A program made the position numbers and the translations under genes. This document shows positions 24,793 to 36,141 of a stretch of DNA of 64,000 bases, one piece after another. The DNA comes from Macrophomina tecta (Eukaryota; Ascomycota; Dothideomycetes; Botryosphaeriales; Botryosphaeriaceae). The notes under the pieces are model-generated. The model saw nothing but the letters and a program-made list of their open reading frames with translations, made no database searches and was not told the origin of the DNA. The stretch spans positions 4,774,001 to 4,838,000 of the forward strand of contig JAKSGN010000007.1 of assembly GCA_024180945.1 (NCBI GenBank). The letters run 5' to 3'. Positions within the stretch are counted from its first letter, which is position 1; each line of letters begins with the position of its first letter.

Positions 24793-26496
24793 ATGACGGA
24801 AGCCCACATTGCTGCTGCGCTACAGTCTTTGGGCGCGCATGCGCGTCCGCTCACCCTGCTGACCATTTTCATTGCCTACGTGGTCAGCGTCGTCACTTAC
24901 CGTCTCTTCTTTCATCCGCTGCGCAAAGTTCCAGGCCCATTCCTTGCCAGGTTCACGGAGTTGTGGCGCACCGGACGGTATTTCCGTGGAAGCTGGCACG
25001 ATGATATCCTTGAGCTTCACCGGAAGTATGGCCCTGTCGTCCGGCTTTCGCCAAACGAAGTGAGCTTCATCGACAAGGACGCTCTGTTAGCAGTCTACGG
25101 TCACACCAAGGGAACGAAGAAGGTTCGACATCCCCGGGCCCTGTCAAGCAATCAATCAAAAGCTCACTGAGGCTTCCTCAACAGACATCTTGGTATGACA
25201 CATGGAAGATTCCTGGAGTCACGAACTCTTTCTTCCACTCGACCGACCCTCGCGAGCACTCGTTCCTGCGCAAACGCGTGTCGGCGACTTACTCGATGAC
25301 TTCAATCCTCTCTCTGGAGCCTCGCATACAACAGGTCGCCGATACCATGTGGTCCCGGTTCGGGGACTTCGCTCGCAGCGGTGAGGCCATCGACCTGGAC
25401 AAATGGGCGTCGTTCTTCGCTTTCGACGTTGTTGGCGAACTAGCCCTTGGAGGTCCCATGGGCTTCGTCGAATCTGGTGCTGACCCCGAGGGCATCATCG
25501 CCGCAATCCACGGCTTCTTCTTCTTCGGAGCGAACATGGGCTACCTTCCCTTCCAGTCCAGAATCATCCAGAACCCGGTCACGCAGGCCATCGCCGGGAA
25601 GATTGACGCCAAGGCCACCGGGGCCAGCTACTTCAACGCCTGGCTCGCACAGCAGATCGGCCGTCGCCGCGCGCGGGGGCCGCCGAAAGCTGGCGAGAAG
25701 GCCGACATGCTCGACCACTTCATCGCGATGAAGACGCCCAGCGGCGGGCCAGCCGAGGACAAGGACGTGCTCGTCGAGATGGGCAACATCGTCGGCGCCG
25801 GCGCGGACACGACGTCCATCGGCATCCGCACCGTCCTCGGCCAGCTGCTGCTCAACCCGTCCTCGTACGCCCGCGCGCAGCAGGAGATCGACCAGGCCTA
25901 CGCCGCCCACGGCTTCTCCGACGAGCCCGGCGTCGGCAACATCACGTTCGCGGTCGCCAGCGAGCTCCCCTTCCTGGCTGCGTGCGTCAAGGAGGCGCTG
26001 CGGCTGCATCCGAGCATCCTCTGGCAGCTGCCGCGCGAGGTCCCGGCCCAGGGCCTCCACGTCAAGGGCTACTACATCCCCAGCAGTGCTACCGTGAGCA
26101 TCAGCCCCATCAGCCAGAACCGCTGTCCGGAGGTGTACGGACCGGATGCCGACGCGTGGAGGCCGGAGAGGTGGATCGTCGGAGAGGGCTCGACTGAGCA
26201 GCAGGTGAGGGAGATGACCAAGTTTGATACCACGGTGAGCCCGCTCCACCCTTTTCTTTCCACTTCTGTGCCTTGCGCTCGCTCTGACTTCGGCGCGACA
26301 GTTCGGCTACGGCTCGCGAACCTGCGTGGGCAAGCATCTGGCGCTCGTCGAAATCCACAAGTTTGTCGCGCAAATGCTCCACCAATTTGATGTGGAGCTC
26401 GTGAATAAGGAGAGGCCGTGGGTCACGCATTCCATGTGGTTCTCGTACCAGGCCGAAATGCTTGTGAAGGTGAAGGAGAGGGAACGTCGGGCGTGA
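24793..26496 (+). CDS. cytochrome P450 monooxygenase (P450-2), pisatin-demethylase-like
   Basis: Three exons (24793-25122, 25185-26234, 26302-26496) give 524 residues. An N-terminal anchor (TLLTIFIAYVVSVVTYRLFF) and hinge PGPF precede the catalytic domain. The I-helix motif GAGADTTS lies near residue 315, E-x-x-R (KEALR) near 379, the PERW motif before the last intron, and the haem loop FGYGSRTCVGKH with Cys468 at the start of exon 3. The loop and the LVEIHKFVAQMLHQFDVEL segment resemble fungal P450s of the pisatin demethylase group. The GTTCGA donor of intron 1 is unusual but needed for the frame. It is followed on the same strand by the GH43 gene. The substrate is unknown. Confidence 0.92.
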
Positions 26497-27693
26497 CGCA
26501 TCGGCGGGAGGGCGCGCACGGGTGAAATAGGCTGCCAGCATGGCCTGTAAGCTCAATGTGGTCAAGCACAAGTAAAGCAAACAGCGGGTGTTGGTGCGGG
26601 TTTCTTTTTCTTTCTTTTTCTTTTCGTTTGCCCAGCAGGCAGCGTTAAGCCTTTAAACCCCAACCCCCCCAACAAAAAAAAAAGAAAAAAAAAAAGGGGG
26701 CAACTAAAATCATCCGTCCCCGTGATTAATTCTTGACCGCACATTGAATTGCGACTTGTAAATGTGCTATGATCGTCGCCTCGCATCTCAACACTGTAAC
26801 AAGAAACCGTTATATAGTACTGAGAGTCACAAAACAGCTTGGTACTAGTGATAGGCACAGACCGCGCGAGATATGTCCATTTCCCACAGAAACCGGTCGG
26901 CAGACCACGCTGCGCTCTTTGAACACATGACCATGGGTCTGATCGCATTGCATGGATGCTGGAGGCTCTTGAGGTCAGCCTCAAACATTGCATAGAGCGA
27001 TATGCAGGACCGTTGCACAAGCAAGAGACCTTGCGACCAGGTGCGTTGGGCAGCGGACCTGATTGAATAGCTATGCCCGTGCAAGCACAGCATTGTAGTG
27101 TTGACCAGACGAAAGGTCACGCGATCATGCTGTGGCTCCGGCGATCCACATTCAATGCTTTCGCCAAGCACTAGAACCAACCGTGGTAGTTGAGACAAAA
27201 CTCCCAACCAATAGAACAGCATGGCTGCGCTTAGTGCAGCCCTCTTTGCTCACGGTAGATGCTGCTGATCTCACATCTTACCCAAGAAATTGCCTTCCCC
27301 ATCCAATGCATTTCCTTGCCGCAGGGCTGAGCGCACATTGCCACGCTAAAGGAGGCAAACCTGAATATCTAATATCTTTTGTCAAGGCGCAAACAGCCAC
27401 AAAACATGGTATGGCTGGCCTCAGAGAGGTACAGCCCACCCACCGCCGCAATGCAACATCTCCGGCCAAACAGATGCCTCATATGCTGTTGCTCGTCAGC
27501 CTCTCGCAGCCTAATTCCGTGGTAGAATCCTCCGCGAGACCCTTTTCAAGCCAGTACCATGGCGCGTCGTTATAAGTCAGGTATATCATCAAACTGGATC
27601 TATCTTGTCTCTATGTGCCGTATCAATGTCGAAAAGGCTTTTTGAGAAAGTCCACGCCGCTTCTACTTCGACTTCGTGCATCCAGCCCCAGCG
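26497..27693. other. 1.2-kb intergenic region
   Basis: Spacer between P450-2 and the GH43 gene. It contains a purine/pyrimidine-rich stretch at about 26608-26700 with A-runs and C-runs. No gene is supported. Confidence 0.4.
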
Positions 27694-28294
27694 ATGCTGT
27701 GCTACCCCTGCGCGCTGCTATCAATAGCCACGGCGGTTGCTGCCAGCTCAACCCCCAAGCTTGCGCTCAACTCGGTCATCAGGTCCGATTTTCCGGATCC
27801 CTCACTCCTCCAGGACGGTGATATGTGGTATTCTTTTGGCACCAACCAAAACCGGGATATCCATGTGCAGATCGCCACATCGCCCGACTTTGATACCTGG
27901 GCGGTGATTTCTGGCAAGGACGCACTCCCGAACTTGCCTGGATGGGTGAATCCGTCCGACCCGGCCGTATGGGCACCAGATGTAATAAAGAACGTACGCC
28001 TCCTCCGAATAACCCCGTGTGGAAACTGGTCGCTACTGACATTTCTGCCTGGAGGACGATGGCAAATACGTGCTTTACTTTAGCGCCGCCAAGATCGATG
28101 CTGCCAGGCATTGCATAGGAGTAGCGACGTCCGACAATGTTGAAGGCCCGTACACTGCTCGGGACGAGCCGTGGGTTTGTCATCTGGAGCAGGGCGGCAG
28201 TATCGATGCTTCAAGCTTTCGGGACTCTGACGGGTCTCGCTACGTCACATATAAGATCGACGTGCGTGAACGGTTTCGGGCTTTTTTCAGTCGG

Positions 28295-28327
<33 letters not shown>

Positions 28328-28849
28328 CTGACCAGATGGCAGGGAAACTCGCTCAATACCCGTGATGGCTCTTGCGGCGGGGCACGGCCATACAATCCAA
28401 CCCCGATCATGCAGCAGCAAGTTAGCGCCAATGGTATCGACAAGATTGGCGATCCGATCGTGCTTCTGGATCGTGAGGATCCTGACGGGCCCCTCATCGA
28501 AGCCCCCAGCATCGCGAAGCTCCCTGACGGGCGCTACGTCTTGTTTTTCAGCTCCAACTGCTGGCAATTTGACTACGATTTGAGTTACGCGCTTGCGGAC
28601 AGTGAGTAGCACTCCGCACATATTGGACACAAATCATGAGCTGAACTCATTGCGACAGGCGTGAGGGGTCCGTATACAAAGTTGGGGCCACTTTTCACTA
28701 GCACGGGAAGCGGTTTGGACAACCCGGGAGGTGCGAGCATAGCCGCCGATGGTACCCACCTGGTCTTTCATGCCTTCGTCGCCGAAAAGACCCGCGGCGT
28801 ATATTCTACCTTGGTTGCTTTCAATGGCGACGAGGTAACGACAGGCTAA
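27694..28849 (+). CDS. secreted glycoside hydrolase, family GH43
   Basis: Four exons (27694-27993, 28055-28261, 28343-28601, 28659-28849) give 318 residues. A short signal peptide (MLCYPCALLSIATAVAA) predicts secretion. The five-bladed propeller family is recognised by FPDPSLLQDGDMWYSFGT with the catalytic Asp near residue 35, NPSDPAVWAPDV carrying the second Asp, DGKYVLYFSA, IDASSFRD, and IEAPSIAKLPDG with the likely catalytic Glu. GH43 enzymes release arabinose or xylose from plant cell-wall polysaccharide. Intron 2 contains a T27 run. The protein is slightly shorter than many relatives. The exact substrate cannot be told. Confidence 0.87.
28297..28323. repeat. T27 homopolymer inside a GH43 intron
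   Basis: A run of 27 T lies in intron 2 of the GH43 gene, just before the branch and acceptor region. It may vary in length between isolates and be hard to sequence. Confidence 0.85.
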
Positions 28850-29434
28850 GGAGAGCGCTCATTGCGGTGTACGTTTGGTATGGGTGTGGGGTTAATTCCG
28901 CGCATAGCGCGGTTGCCGCGATTCTGAAATTGTGTGTTACATCTTCAATGTAAATACAACATTGCTCAACCTCATTTTCACGGTTCCGTTTATTGTTGGT
29001 GATTGTGCCCGAACGCAAGCAAGTACGGGGCCAAAAATATCGGGGGAACAAAAGAAAACACTTTTGACCGTCTAAAAGCCTTTGGTGGGACCACACGTAC
29101 AACTCCATGTAGGCCAGCAATATGAAGGTGGAAGGCGTTGGGTGTTGAGAAGGGTGCAGAGCCGCTGGGTGTTTGCGGCGTGCGGGGGTTCTGATTGGTC
29201 GGCGGATCGCGCTGCATCATCGCTGCCGAGGAACAGCACGATGATCCGCCTTAATTTCGTCGGCAGTCTGGATGTCATGCTGGAGCTGCCGAATTACATC
29301 CGACAGCTGCCAAGCTTTCATCGCTACCCAGTTCAGCTCGAAAGCTTGGATTACGCTTGTATACCCAGGGCCGGAGCAAAATTGTTAAATTCAAACCGCA
29401 TCATGGCGGCGCGGACCGTTCGCAAAGGCTGGAA
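28850..29434. other. intergenic, convergent GH43 and ERG4 3' ends
   Basis: A 585-nt spacer between the stop codons of convergent genes. Nothing else is supported. Confidence 0.4.
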
Positions 29435-31218
29435 TTATATGACGTACTGGGTATCGTTAGACTTCTGGTACAGCAGAAAGAACTAGGCACCACTTACCGG
29501 GATGAAGAGGTATGGGACACGCCGCTCGTACTCCTTCCAGGCCTCGCCGTACCTCTCGCGACATCTCTCGATGTCTCGCTTGGCGCGGTGGACAATCATA
29601 ACGCTGAAAAAGATGGAGTAGAACCACGGAAACGGCGAGTTGAATCCAGTAATGAGACCCCAGGAGAAAGCGAAGAACCAGTCGCAGGTGTAGTGGATCT
29701 TGCGGGCCATGCCGTCTTCAAAGTTGGCGAGTCAGTATATTTGTCGTCAGCTGGAGCAAGTGAAAAACTTACACCATCCGTCGCACATGATGTTGTCGCC
29801 AGTGCTTGTTTGAATGACCTGAGGGTTCTTGACGTACTTCCATGGAAGCTGCGGAAAAGTCTTGCGGTTCAAAGCTACGCCGCGCTCCATGGCCCTGAAC
29901 ATGTTCTTCTGGCTGTTCCCGGTATCCCAGACCCAGTAGGCAAACAAATAAGCTGCGAACCAGAAGGCCAGTATGCCGCGATTCCAGTGGTACTCGGACG
30001 GGTGGTGGTTAGCCAGGTAGATAGTGCAGTGACAGTACGTCAAGGGAACACCGGCCAAGTTCCAGAAGATGAGCATAAAGCCCCATTTCTCGTAGTAAAT
30101 GTCCCTAGGATGAGGCTTAGCAAGGAACACCTGACGGGAGAATGACTGCCCTACCAGCTCGTGATGATGAGCTCCTCGCCTTTGGCGCACGCGTTACCGT
30201 ACAGGAAATGGGCCATCAGGATAAAACAGACCTCGCCTGAAACGTAGCCAAGCTCTTCGTATTGCTTCAGAGCAGTTCCAAGGGTAAGAAGGAAGAGGAT
30301 GTACCAGGGCATTCTGACCTCAAAGAACATCTGGCCACCGATTTAGCAGAGAGGTCTTTGGCTGCTGAATGGAAGGATTCCGTTGCGTCTTACCTTGAAG
30401 TCCAGCCAGCCAAACAAGCGCGGGTTAAGCTCAGCGCCCATGAAGAAGTCATATACGTGGTTTCCCGTCATGCGATGCTGGGCGCCACGAGCCAATGCGG
30501 ACGCGTATGCAACAGCCGAGATCAGAAAACCGGACAGGATGGCCACGGACATGAGGGGGCCAAATTCGTCAACGAGGGTGTACAGCTGGAACAGGCCGGA
30601 AAAGTGCAGGCCAAGAGCCGCCGCTATGGTGATGTACCATGACCACACGGCGGAGCAATAGTAATCAAGCTGCTTTCCGAGGTGTGGGATGTATTTGCCC
30701 TTGCCGTAGACGCCGGGGAGGTACAGGTAGCCCAGTCCTTCGACGATCAGAAAGGACCAGTAAATGGCCCAAGCCTGAGCGTGGGGAAATGCATATGTAT
30801 ATGCGAGGCTAGCGATGTGCCTCGCAAATTCGGGCAAAGGCTGTCCTCTTGCAGGAAGTGGAAGGCGGCCGTTGTAGCAGACAGCGCCGACGAACATGTA
30901 CCACATGAGGAGAGGGAAGCCAATCATCATAGCAGCAACGCCCACGGGACCTCCAAACTCATATTCGGCATGAGAGTCAGTGTCGGCGACATCTTGAACA
31001 GGCTTTCCTTTTGAGGCTGCGCGGGGACGCTCTTTGCGGAGTCTTGGTTCACTGATGCGAGCATTAGCGGTGCCCCAGGTGACAATTTCCGGATCTAGGA
31101 ACGGACCTAGTGGGAGCCATAAGGAGCGAATGTCGATCTGCGGGCCACTCGAGGGCCTGAGGATGCGTGTGGCAAGTGGACAGCGGGCCAATTGGCAAAA
31201 ATCGGCGACCGCGGACAC
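29435..31218 (-). CDS. erg4: ERG4-type sterol C-24(28) reductase
   Basis: Five exons (30394-31218, 30155-30330, 29773-30104, 29498-29715, 29435-29446) give up to 520 residues. It matches the ERG4/ERG24 family of ER membrane reductases that carry out the last step of ergosterol synthesis. Visible motifs are [13 protein letters not shown], the family signature [22 protein letters not shown]-type sequence at the exon 3/4 junction, and [18 protein letters not shown] near the end. About eight to nine hydrophobic segments are present. The final exon is only 12 nt (Tyr-Val-Ile-stop) and restores the conserved C-terminus. The first 60-70 residues before AEYEFGG are not conserved, so the true start or a 5' exon is uncertain. 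Probably housekeeping. Confidence 0.9.
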
Positions 31219-31839
31219 GCTTTTAGATGACCATGCCGGAGTCCGCGCAATCCGAGGGATCCGCGGAGCATGCTCAGGAGGAGTGAGGGGCTTAAAGTGT
31301 GATTAGTTCTCGGGGAAGATGCGCTGGATAGATGCGACTCTTCGCGAGACGCTCGCAAGAGGCTGGGATGGTTTTGCTTGTGTTGTGCAGTGAAAGATGG
31401 AGAGAGAGAGAGCAGGAGGCGGGTGGAAGTGGTGGCCAGTGCACGCCCCAGGCATCAAAGCCGTCCCCAAGGCCACAACGGAACAGGTCCGACAGCCCCG
31501 CCGCGAACACCACAGGAAGACCAACCGCATCAAGATCCGCACTCTAGCTGCCACAATTGCGACCGTGGCCGCCCACCTTGAGCCTCCAAGTAGCACTTGA
31601 CAGCGTCCTTGCCACCGTGTGTTACCACCACCTCGCTGACGCGCCCGCGCACAACACCTCGGGCGAGCCCCTTCTGGGCCAGCACCTGGAGATAGATGTG
31701 CGTGTCACTGCTCTCCGGTATGCCGCCTAGGATGCTGACTCCCACTAGGCCCGCGATTCAGCCGTTGGAGAGGACAGTGGCGATGCTGAACCGTAAACCC
31801 TCTGCTTCGACACGCCCTCCGCCGTCGCTGACCCCTCAG
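31219..31839. other. intergenic upstream of ERG4
   Basis: This is the ERG4 promoter and possibly an unrecognised 5' exon. A minus-strand frame of 71 codons at 31530-31745 has no known features. Confidence 0.3.
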
Positions 31840-32588
31840 GTCAAACAAGATCGCTTGGACCTCCAGCATACCATGTGATGCCTAGTCCACAACGGCGCCC
31901 TGCACATGTCCTTCATACCGGACACGATGCAGTCGATCCTGGATGTCGGCTGTGGAACCGGTGTGTGGGCCATTCATTCGCCGAGAAGCATCCCAGTGCC
32001 CACGTCATCGGCACAGACTTTGTCTCTCGTACGGCCTGATTACGTGCTGCCGAACTGCGAGTTCCTGAGCGACAATGGAGACAGAGAATGGGCGTTCACG
32101 CGCAAGTTCGACTTCATCCACGCGCGCATGCCGCGCATGGGCATCCACGACTGGCCGCGCTTCCTTCAACAGTGCTGGGACAATGGCTTGAACTGCGCGA
32201 GATCACTTTCCCCTGGGCCTCTGCGGATAGAATAGCTATTTCTGATTCTCCTCTCCCGGATTGGTCTGAGAAAGCGCGCATAGGTGCTTCAATAGCTGGC
32301 ACTGACACAACGGCTTGCCAGCCGCCCGAGAGGCACCTTCGCGCTATTGGTTTTCCAAACCCGCGTAAAGAGACGAGTTCGTTCCCGCTGGATATCTGGC
32401 CGAGAGCTGAGAAGGCGAAGAAGCTAGCGGCGTATGCGCTCGAAAATCCGGAAAGTGGACTTTTGGCAATCTCCACAGCGGTATTCAGCCGCTCTCTGGG
32501 CATGCAGAGCAAAGGCATCGAGCTGGATGTTACGGAGTCGATAAAGCATATGCACAATCCCCGAAGTCACTACTACGCACCGTTGTAA
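31840..32588 (+). pseudogene. broken LaeA-like SAM-dependent methyltransferase
   Basis: Family landmarks appear in order but in different frames. QDRLDLQH is followed by an in-frame TGA at 31876-31878, where relatives usually have Trp. SAM motif I (ILDVGCGTGVWAI) is followed by a frame change so that FAEKHPSAHVIGTDF reads in another frame. The frame returns for PDYVLPNC and FDFIHARMP. A last shift near 32185 drops the Leu-x-Pro-Gly-Gly segment and continues with WLELREITFPW. The C-terminus after HYYAPL is missing. Three or more lesions make this a dead copy. The intact relative lies about 5 kb downstream on the opposite strand. Confidence 0.82.
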
Positions 32589-34332
32589 GTACCATCCTAC
32601 TCTTAGCCCAGGATCCCAGCGCTGAGAAATGTAAATAACTCTATGGTTCCCAAAGACCGACAGCGTCGATCTCGCCGCTTTGAGGACTCCTTCAATTACT
32701 TTTTTCCTTTCCTTCTCTCTCTTTTTTTTTTTTTTTTTAAAAAAAAAAGTTTGACTTGCCGTCATCAGCGCTTTGTATCCACACTCGCAACGATCAAACT
32801 GGTGCACGGCATGAGTCCGAAGGATCGTCCGTTACACCTTGTTTCGCATTCTAGTTCGGCAATAGTCTGACCCGCAAGTTCGCGAAGCTAACAGAAATGC
32901 CCCTTGTTGAGGCTCTAACCCTTGCCCGATAAGCCGTTAGGATTGGCAAGGGGCGGACCAATTCATCTGTGGACGCGCCTCGATGCTGCGTTTCAGAGAG
33001 AGTCGACGCATCATGTATTGCCACCTTTAAGGTCCTCCTTAATAGTGGGACCTACTTTGCCATGAGTGGGCTTGATATTTCGGTGGAGTGCACGAACGGT
33101 TCCATGCAAGTCGCCACTTCGGAATCTCATTCTGTCAGCCGGTGCTGATGATGCGAAAATGCTCCTCGCGCGCCGCGTGCCATGAAGGGCCAAAACTCTT
33201 CGACAAAAGGTTGCTTGCGCCAATGGACTTGCCATGACTGCTTTACAGAGCTTCTGACCAGATAACCACGGCCAAGCAGCTCTTGCACTAAACGGTTCCG
33301 GTCTCCCTCCTCCGACACAGGGCGTTCCTTGGGATATCCGCGCCCGGACAGAAATCCGGCCCCAGGGCAAAGCCCGACTACCGAGACACTTTGAGCGAAG
33401 CTCGAGCTTAAGTTTGCTTGGACACATGACCGGAGGCCAGACTCTGTGGTGTACACGAATGCGGAACACGACGAGGATTCAGTAGTTGAAATTGGTTCGC
33501 AATGTTGACGTCTTGTCCCAAACACCACAACAGTCTTCAAAATCATCAGCGCGGTTTTCTATAATCTTCTGTCTGTCACGCTCATCAGTGGAATGGCGAG
33601 GAGCGGAGCGCAGACGGCGCGGCGAGAGTGTCGGGTCATGCACTGCCAAGGGCGGAGTCCAAGACGGAGACCAAGACTAGTTCCAAGACACCAAGCCCGC
33701 GCCAACATGCGCACCCCTCCCCAACCGACACGCGACCCAACTGCACCCGCTGTTAGATGCTATCGGGGAAAAAGGAGATCTGCATCGCCGTTGTGTAGGG
33801 CGATGATTCTGGTGCACTGACTCTCCGCTGAGGCAGACACACCACGAGCAACACAGCAGAGACGGTGGCCATCCAATCAGCCTGTCAGCATTTCGGCCTG
33901 ACATGACTTGACCGTGCCGTGTGTGGCTTGATTTGGCTCCATCTTCAGAACCCAGAACGCACGACGCCCTCCGCGATGCTGAGCTTCCCTCCGCTGTCTT
34001 ATTCCTCTTTGGCATTTAGCCACAACTGCTCTGCCCAACAACAGGCCACCTGCCCAGACGCTAATCCCCCACAGCGGGCGGTTTCTCCAGAGTCTCCTCC
34101 GCTACCAGCCCACGCTCCCACCAAATCAACCCACTTTTGCTTGCCACAGTCGGAGCAGCAGAGTCATGCCGCGTCGTGGGGACCCCATACCCCGCATGTC
34201 GGGACATACCGTAGTTCCACAGCATCGACGCTCCACTTATTAAAGTCAAGGCACTGTCCACTGCTTATTTTGAACAGCAGCTCAGTGCAGCGAACTTGTC
34301 TCACCGCACCAGCCAGTATCCGCTTCCAGACA
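32589..34332. other. 1.7-kb intergenic region
   Basis: Spacer between the methyltransferase pseudogene and the sugar-type transporter. It contains a T-run followed directly by an A-run near 32720-32748. No gene or RNA is supported. Confidence 0.45.
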
Positions 34333-36141
34333 ATGGGGTTCAATCTCCACGCCGACAACAGCAATGACCCGCCCGAAGTACGCAACTGGCGGGTCCATCT
34401 GATGGCCTTGATTGTCAGCATGGGCGCCATAGCGAGTGAGAACAAGGCGCCCTTCTCTTGTACTCAGCTCTTCTGACCTCTGTAGTGGGTTACGACACTT
34501 CTGTCATCGGCGGCACGATGGCTTTGGATTCTTTCAAAAGGGACTTTGGCTTGTCAGACGTCTCAAGTCATGCGCGCGACACCCTCCAGGGCAATATTGT
34601 CTCCACCTTCCAGGCCGGCACTTTCTTCGGCGCACTACTGACCTTTCCCCTCGGTGAACGCTGGGGCCGCAAGAAAGCCCTCATGATAGCCGTGTGCATA
34701 TTTCTCGCTGGTGGTGCCTTGATGGTAAGTCGTTCAATTCAGCCAGTCTTTTCGGAACAAGTCGCCCCTCCGGTGCTAATGGAATCTGCAGACTGCCGCT
34801 AGTGGACGGCTGGGCATCATCTATGCTGGTCGCGCCATAGCAGGCTTTGGCATCGGCTCTGTGTCTCTCCTCGTACCCGTCTACATCGCCGAAACCGCCC
34901 CTTCGTCGATTCGTGGCCGCCTCATTGGAATCTTCGAAATCTGCTCTCAGGGAGGTGGCATGGCAGGCTTCTGGGTGAATTATATTTGCGATCGTACCAT
35001 CCCCGACATTTCAGCACAGTGGCAGGTGCCTCTTGGATTGCAGCTTCTGCCTGGCGTGCTCCTCCTCCTTGGAATCCTTTGGTGCCCGGAGACACCGCGT
35101 TGGTATGCGAAGCAGGACCGCTGGGACGAGGCTCGACGAATCCTGACGAAGATCCGTAATCTCCCTCCCGATCATCCTTTCATTCAGCAGGAGCTCCAGG
35201 ACATCCAGGACCAGATCCAGATTGCGGCACCTCCACCAGGCGAAAGCCATTCCTACAAATACTACGTCCGTCGCATGTGGCAGAAGGGTACCCGCAACAG
35301 GATCGGAATCGGTCTGCTTCTCATGGCTTTCCAAAATCTCACTGGCGTCAATATCATCACGTACTACTCCCCTCGTATCTTCGAGACCCTTGGCCTTACC
35401 GGGACGTCGACCAAGCTGTTTGCCACTGGATTCTACGGAATTGCAAAGACGCTAGGCATGATCATCTTCAGCGTATGGCTTGTTGAGAAGCTCGGCAGAC
35501 GCCAAGGCCTCATCTGGGGTGCCTTCGTTGGCAGCTTGCCTATGTGGTGTGTAAACTGCTCTTCCGCTGCCAATTCTTGACTGACAATGTGTAGGTACCT
35601 TGGAGGCTACGTGTTCAAGGCGGACCCCACTGCTGCTGCTGCACGCGGAGATTCCAGCCGGGATGGCTGGGGCTATCTCGCCATGGTCTGCGTATATCTG
35701 TACGGCTTGATTTACTGCGCCACCTGGCAGGTAAGTTTGCGGCACCCTCGGAGCGCGAAACACCGCATTGACACACTGCAGGGCATTACGTGGGTCATCT
35801 GCTCGGAGATATTCCCCATCGACATTCGTATGGTCTGCGTCGCCATCACGACAGCCGACCAGTGGCTGTGGTCATTCATCATCAGCCGCACCACGCCCTA
35901 CATGATCACCTCACTGGGCTACGGAACCTACATGTTCTTTGCCACGCTGATGGTGCTCATGGGTTTCTGGGCTTGGTTCTGCATTCCCGAGACCAAGGGC
36001 AAGTCGCTCGAGGAGATGGACGCCATCTTCGGCGCTCCGTCAGTGGTAGGCATCGGCATGGGTGCGAAGGGCGAGTTCGATACTCAAGAGGATTTGGAAA
36101 AGGCGAAGTCTGGTATGACTGCACACGTCGAGAGGGTGTAG
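34333..36141 (+). CDS. MFS sugar-porter-type transporter
   Basis: Five exons (34333-34435, 34486-34724, 34792-35546, 35595-35730, 35782-36141) give 530 residues with twelve hydrophobic segments. Sugar-porter signatures are clear: GYDTSVIGGTMAL after helix 1, GERWGRKKAL between helices 2 and 3, YIAETAPSSIRGRLIG after helix 4, FQNLTGVNIITYYSP in helix 7, EKLGRRQGL, and PETKGKSLEEMD at the end. The Met in front of GYDTS is assembled across the first intron. It should import a hexose, quinate or similar substrate by proton symport. It lies at the left border of the metabolite region, but a link is not shown. Confidence 0.92.

Noticed and set aside
25440..26249. Minus-strand open frame of 269 codons over P450-2
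   Set aside because: Antisense shadow of a clear P450 exon.
32196..32205. Match to the HC-toxin tox-box consensus on the minus strand
   Set aside because: It lies inside the methyltransferase pseudogene, not in a promoter, and single 10-base matches are expected by chance.
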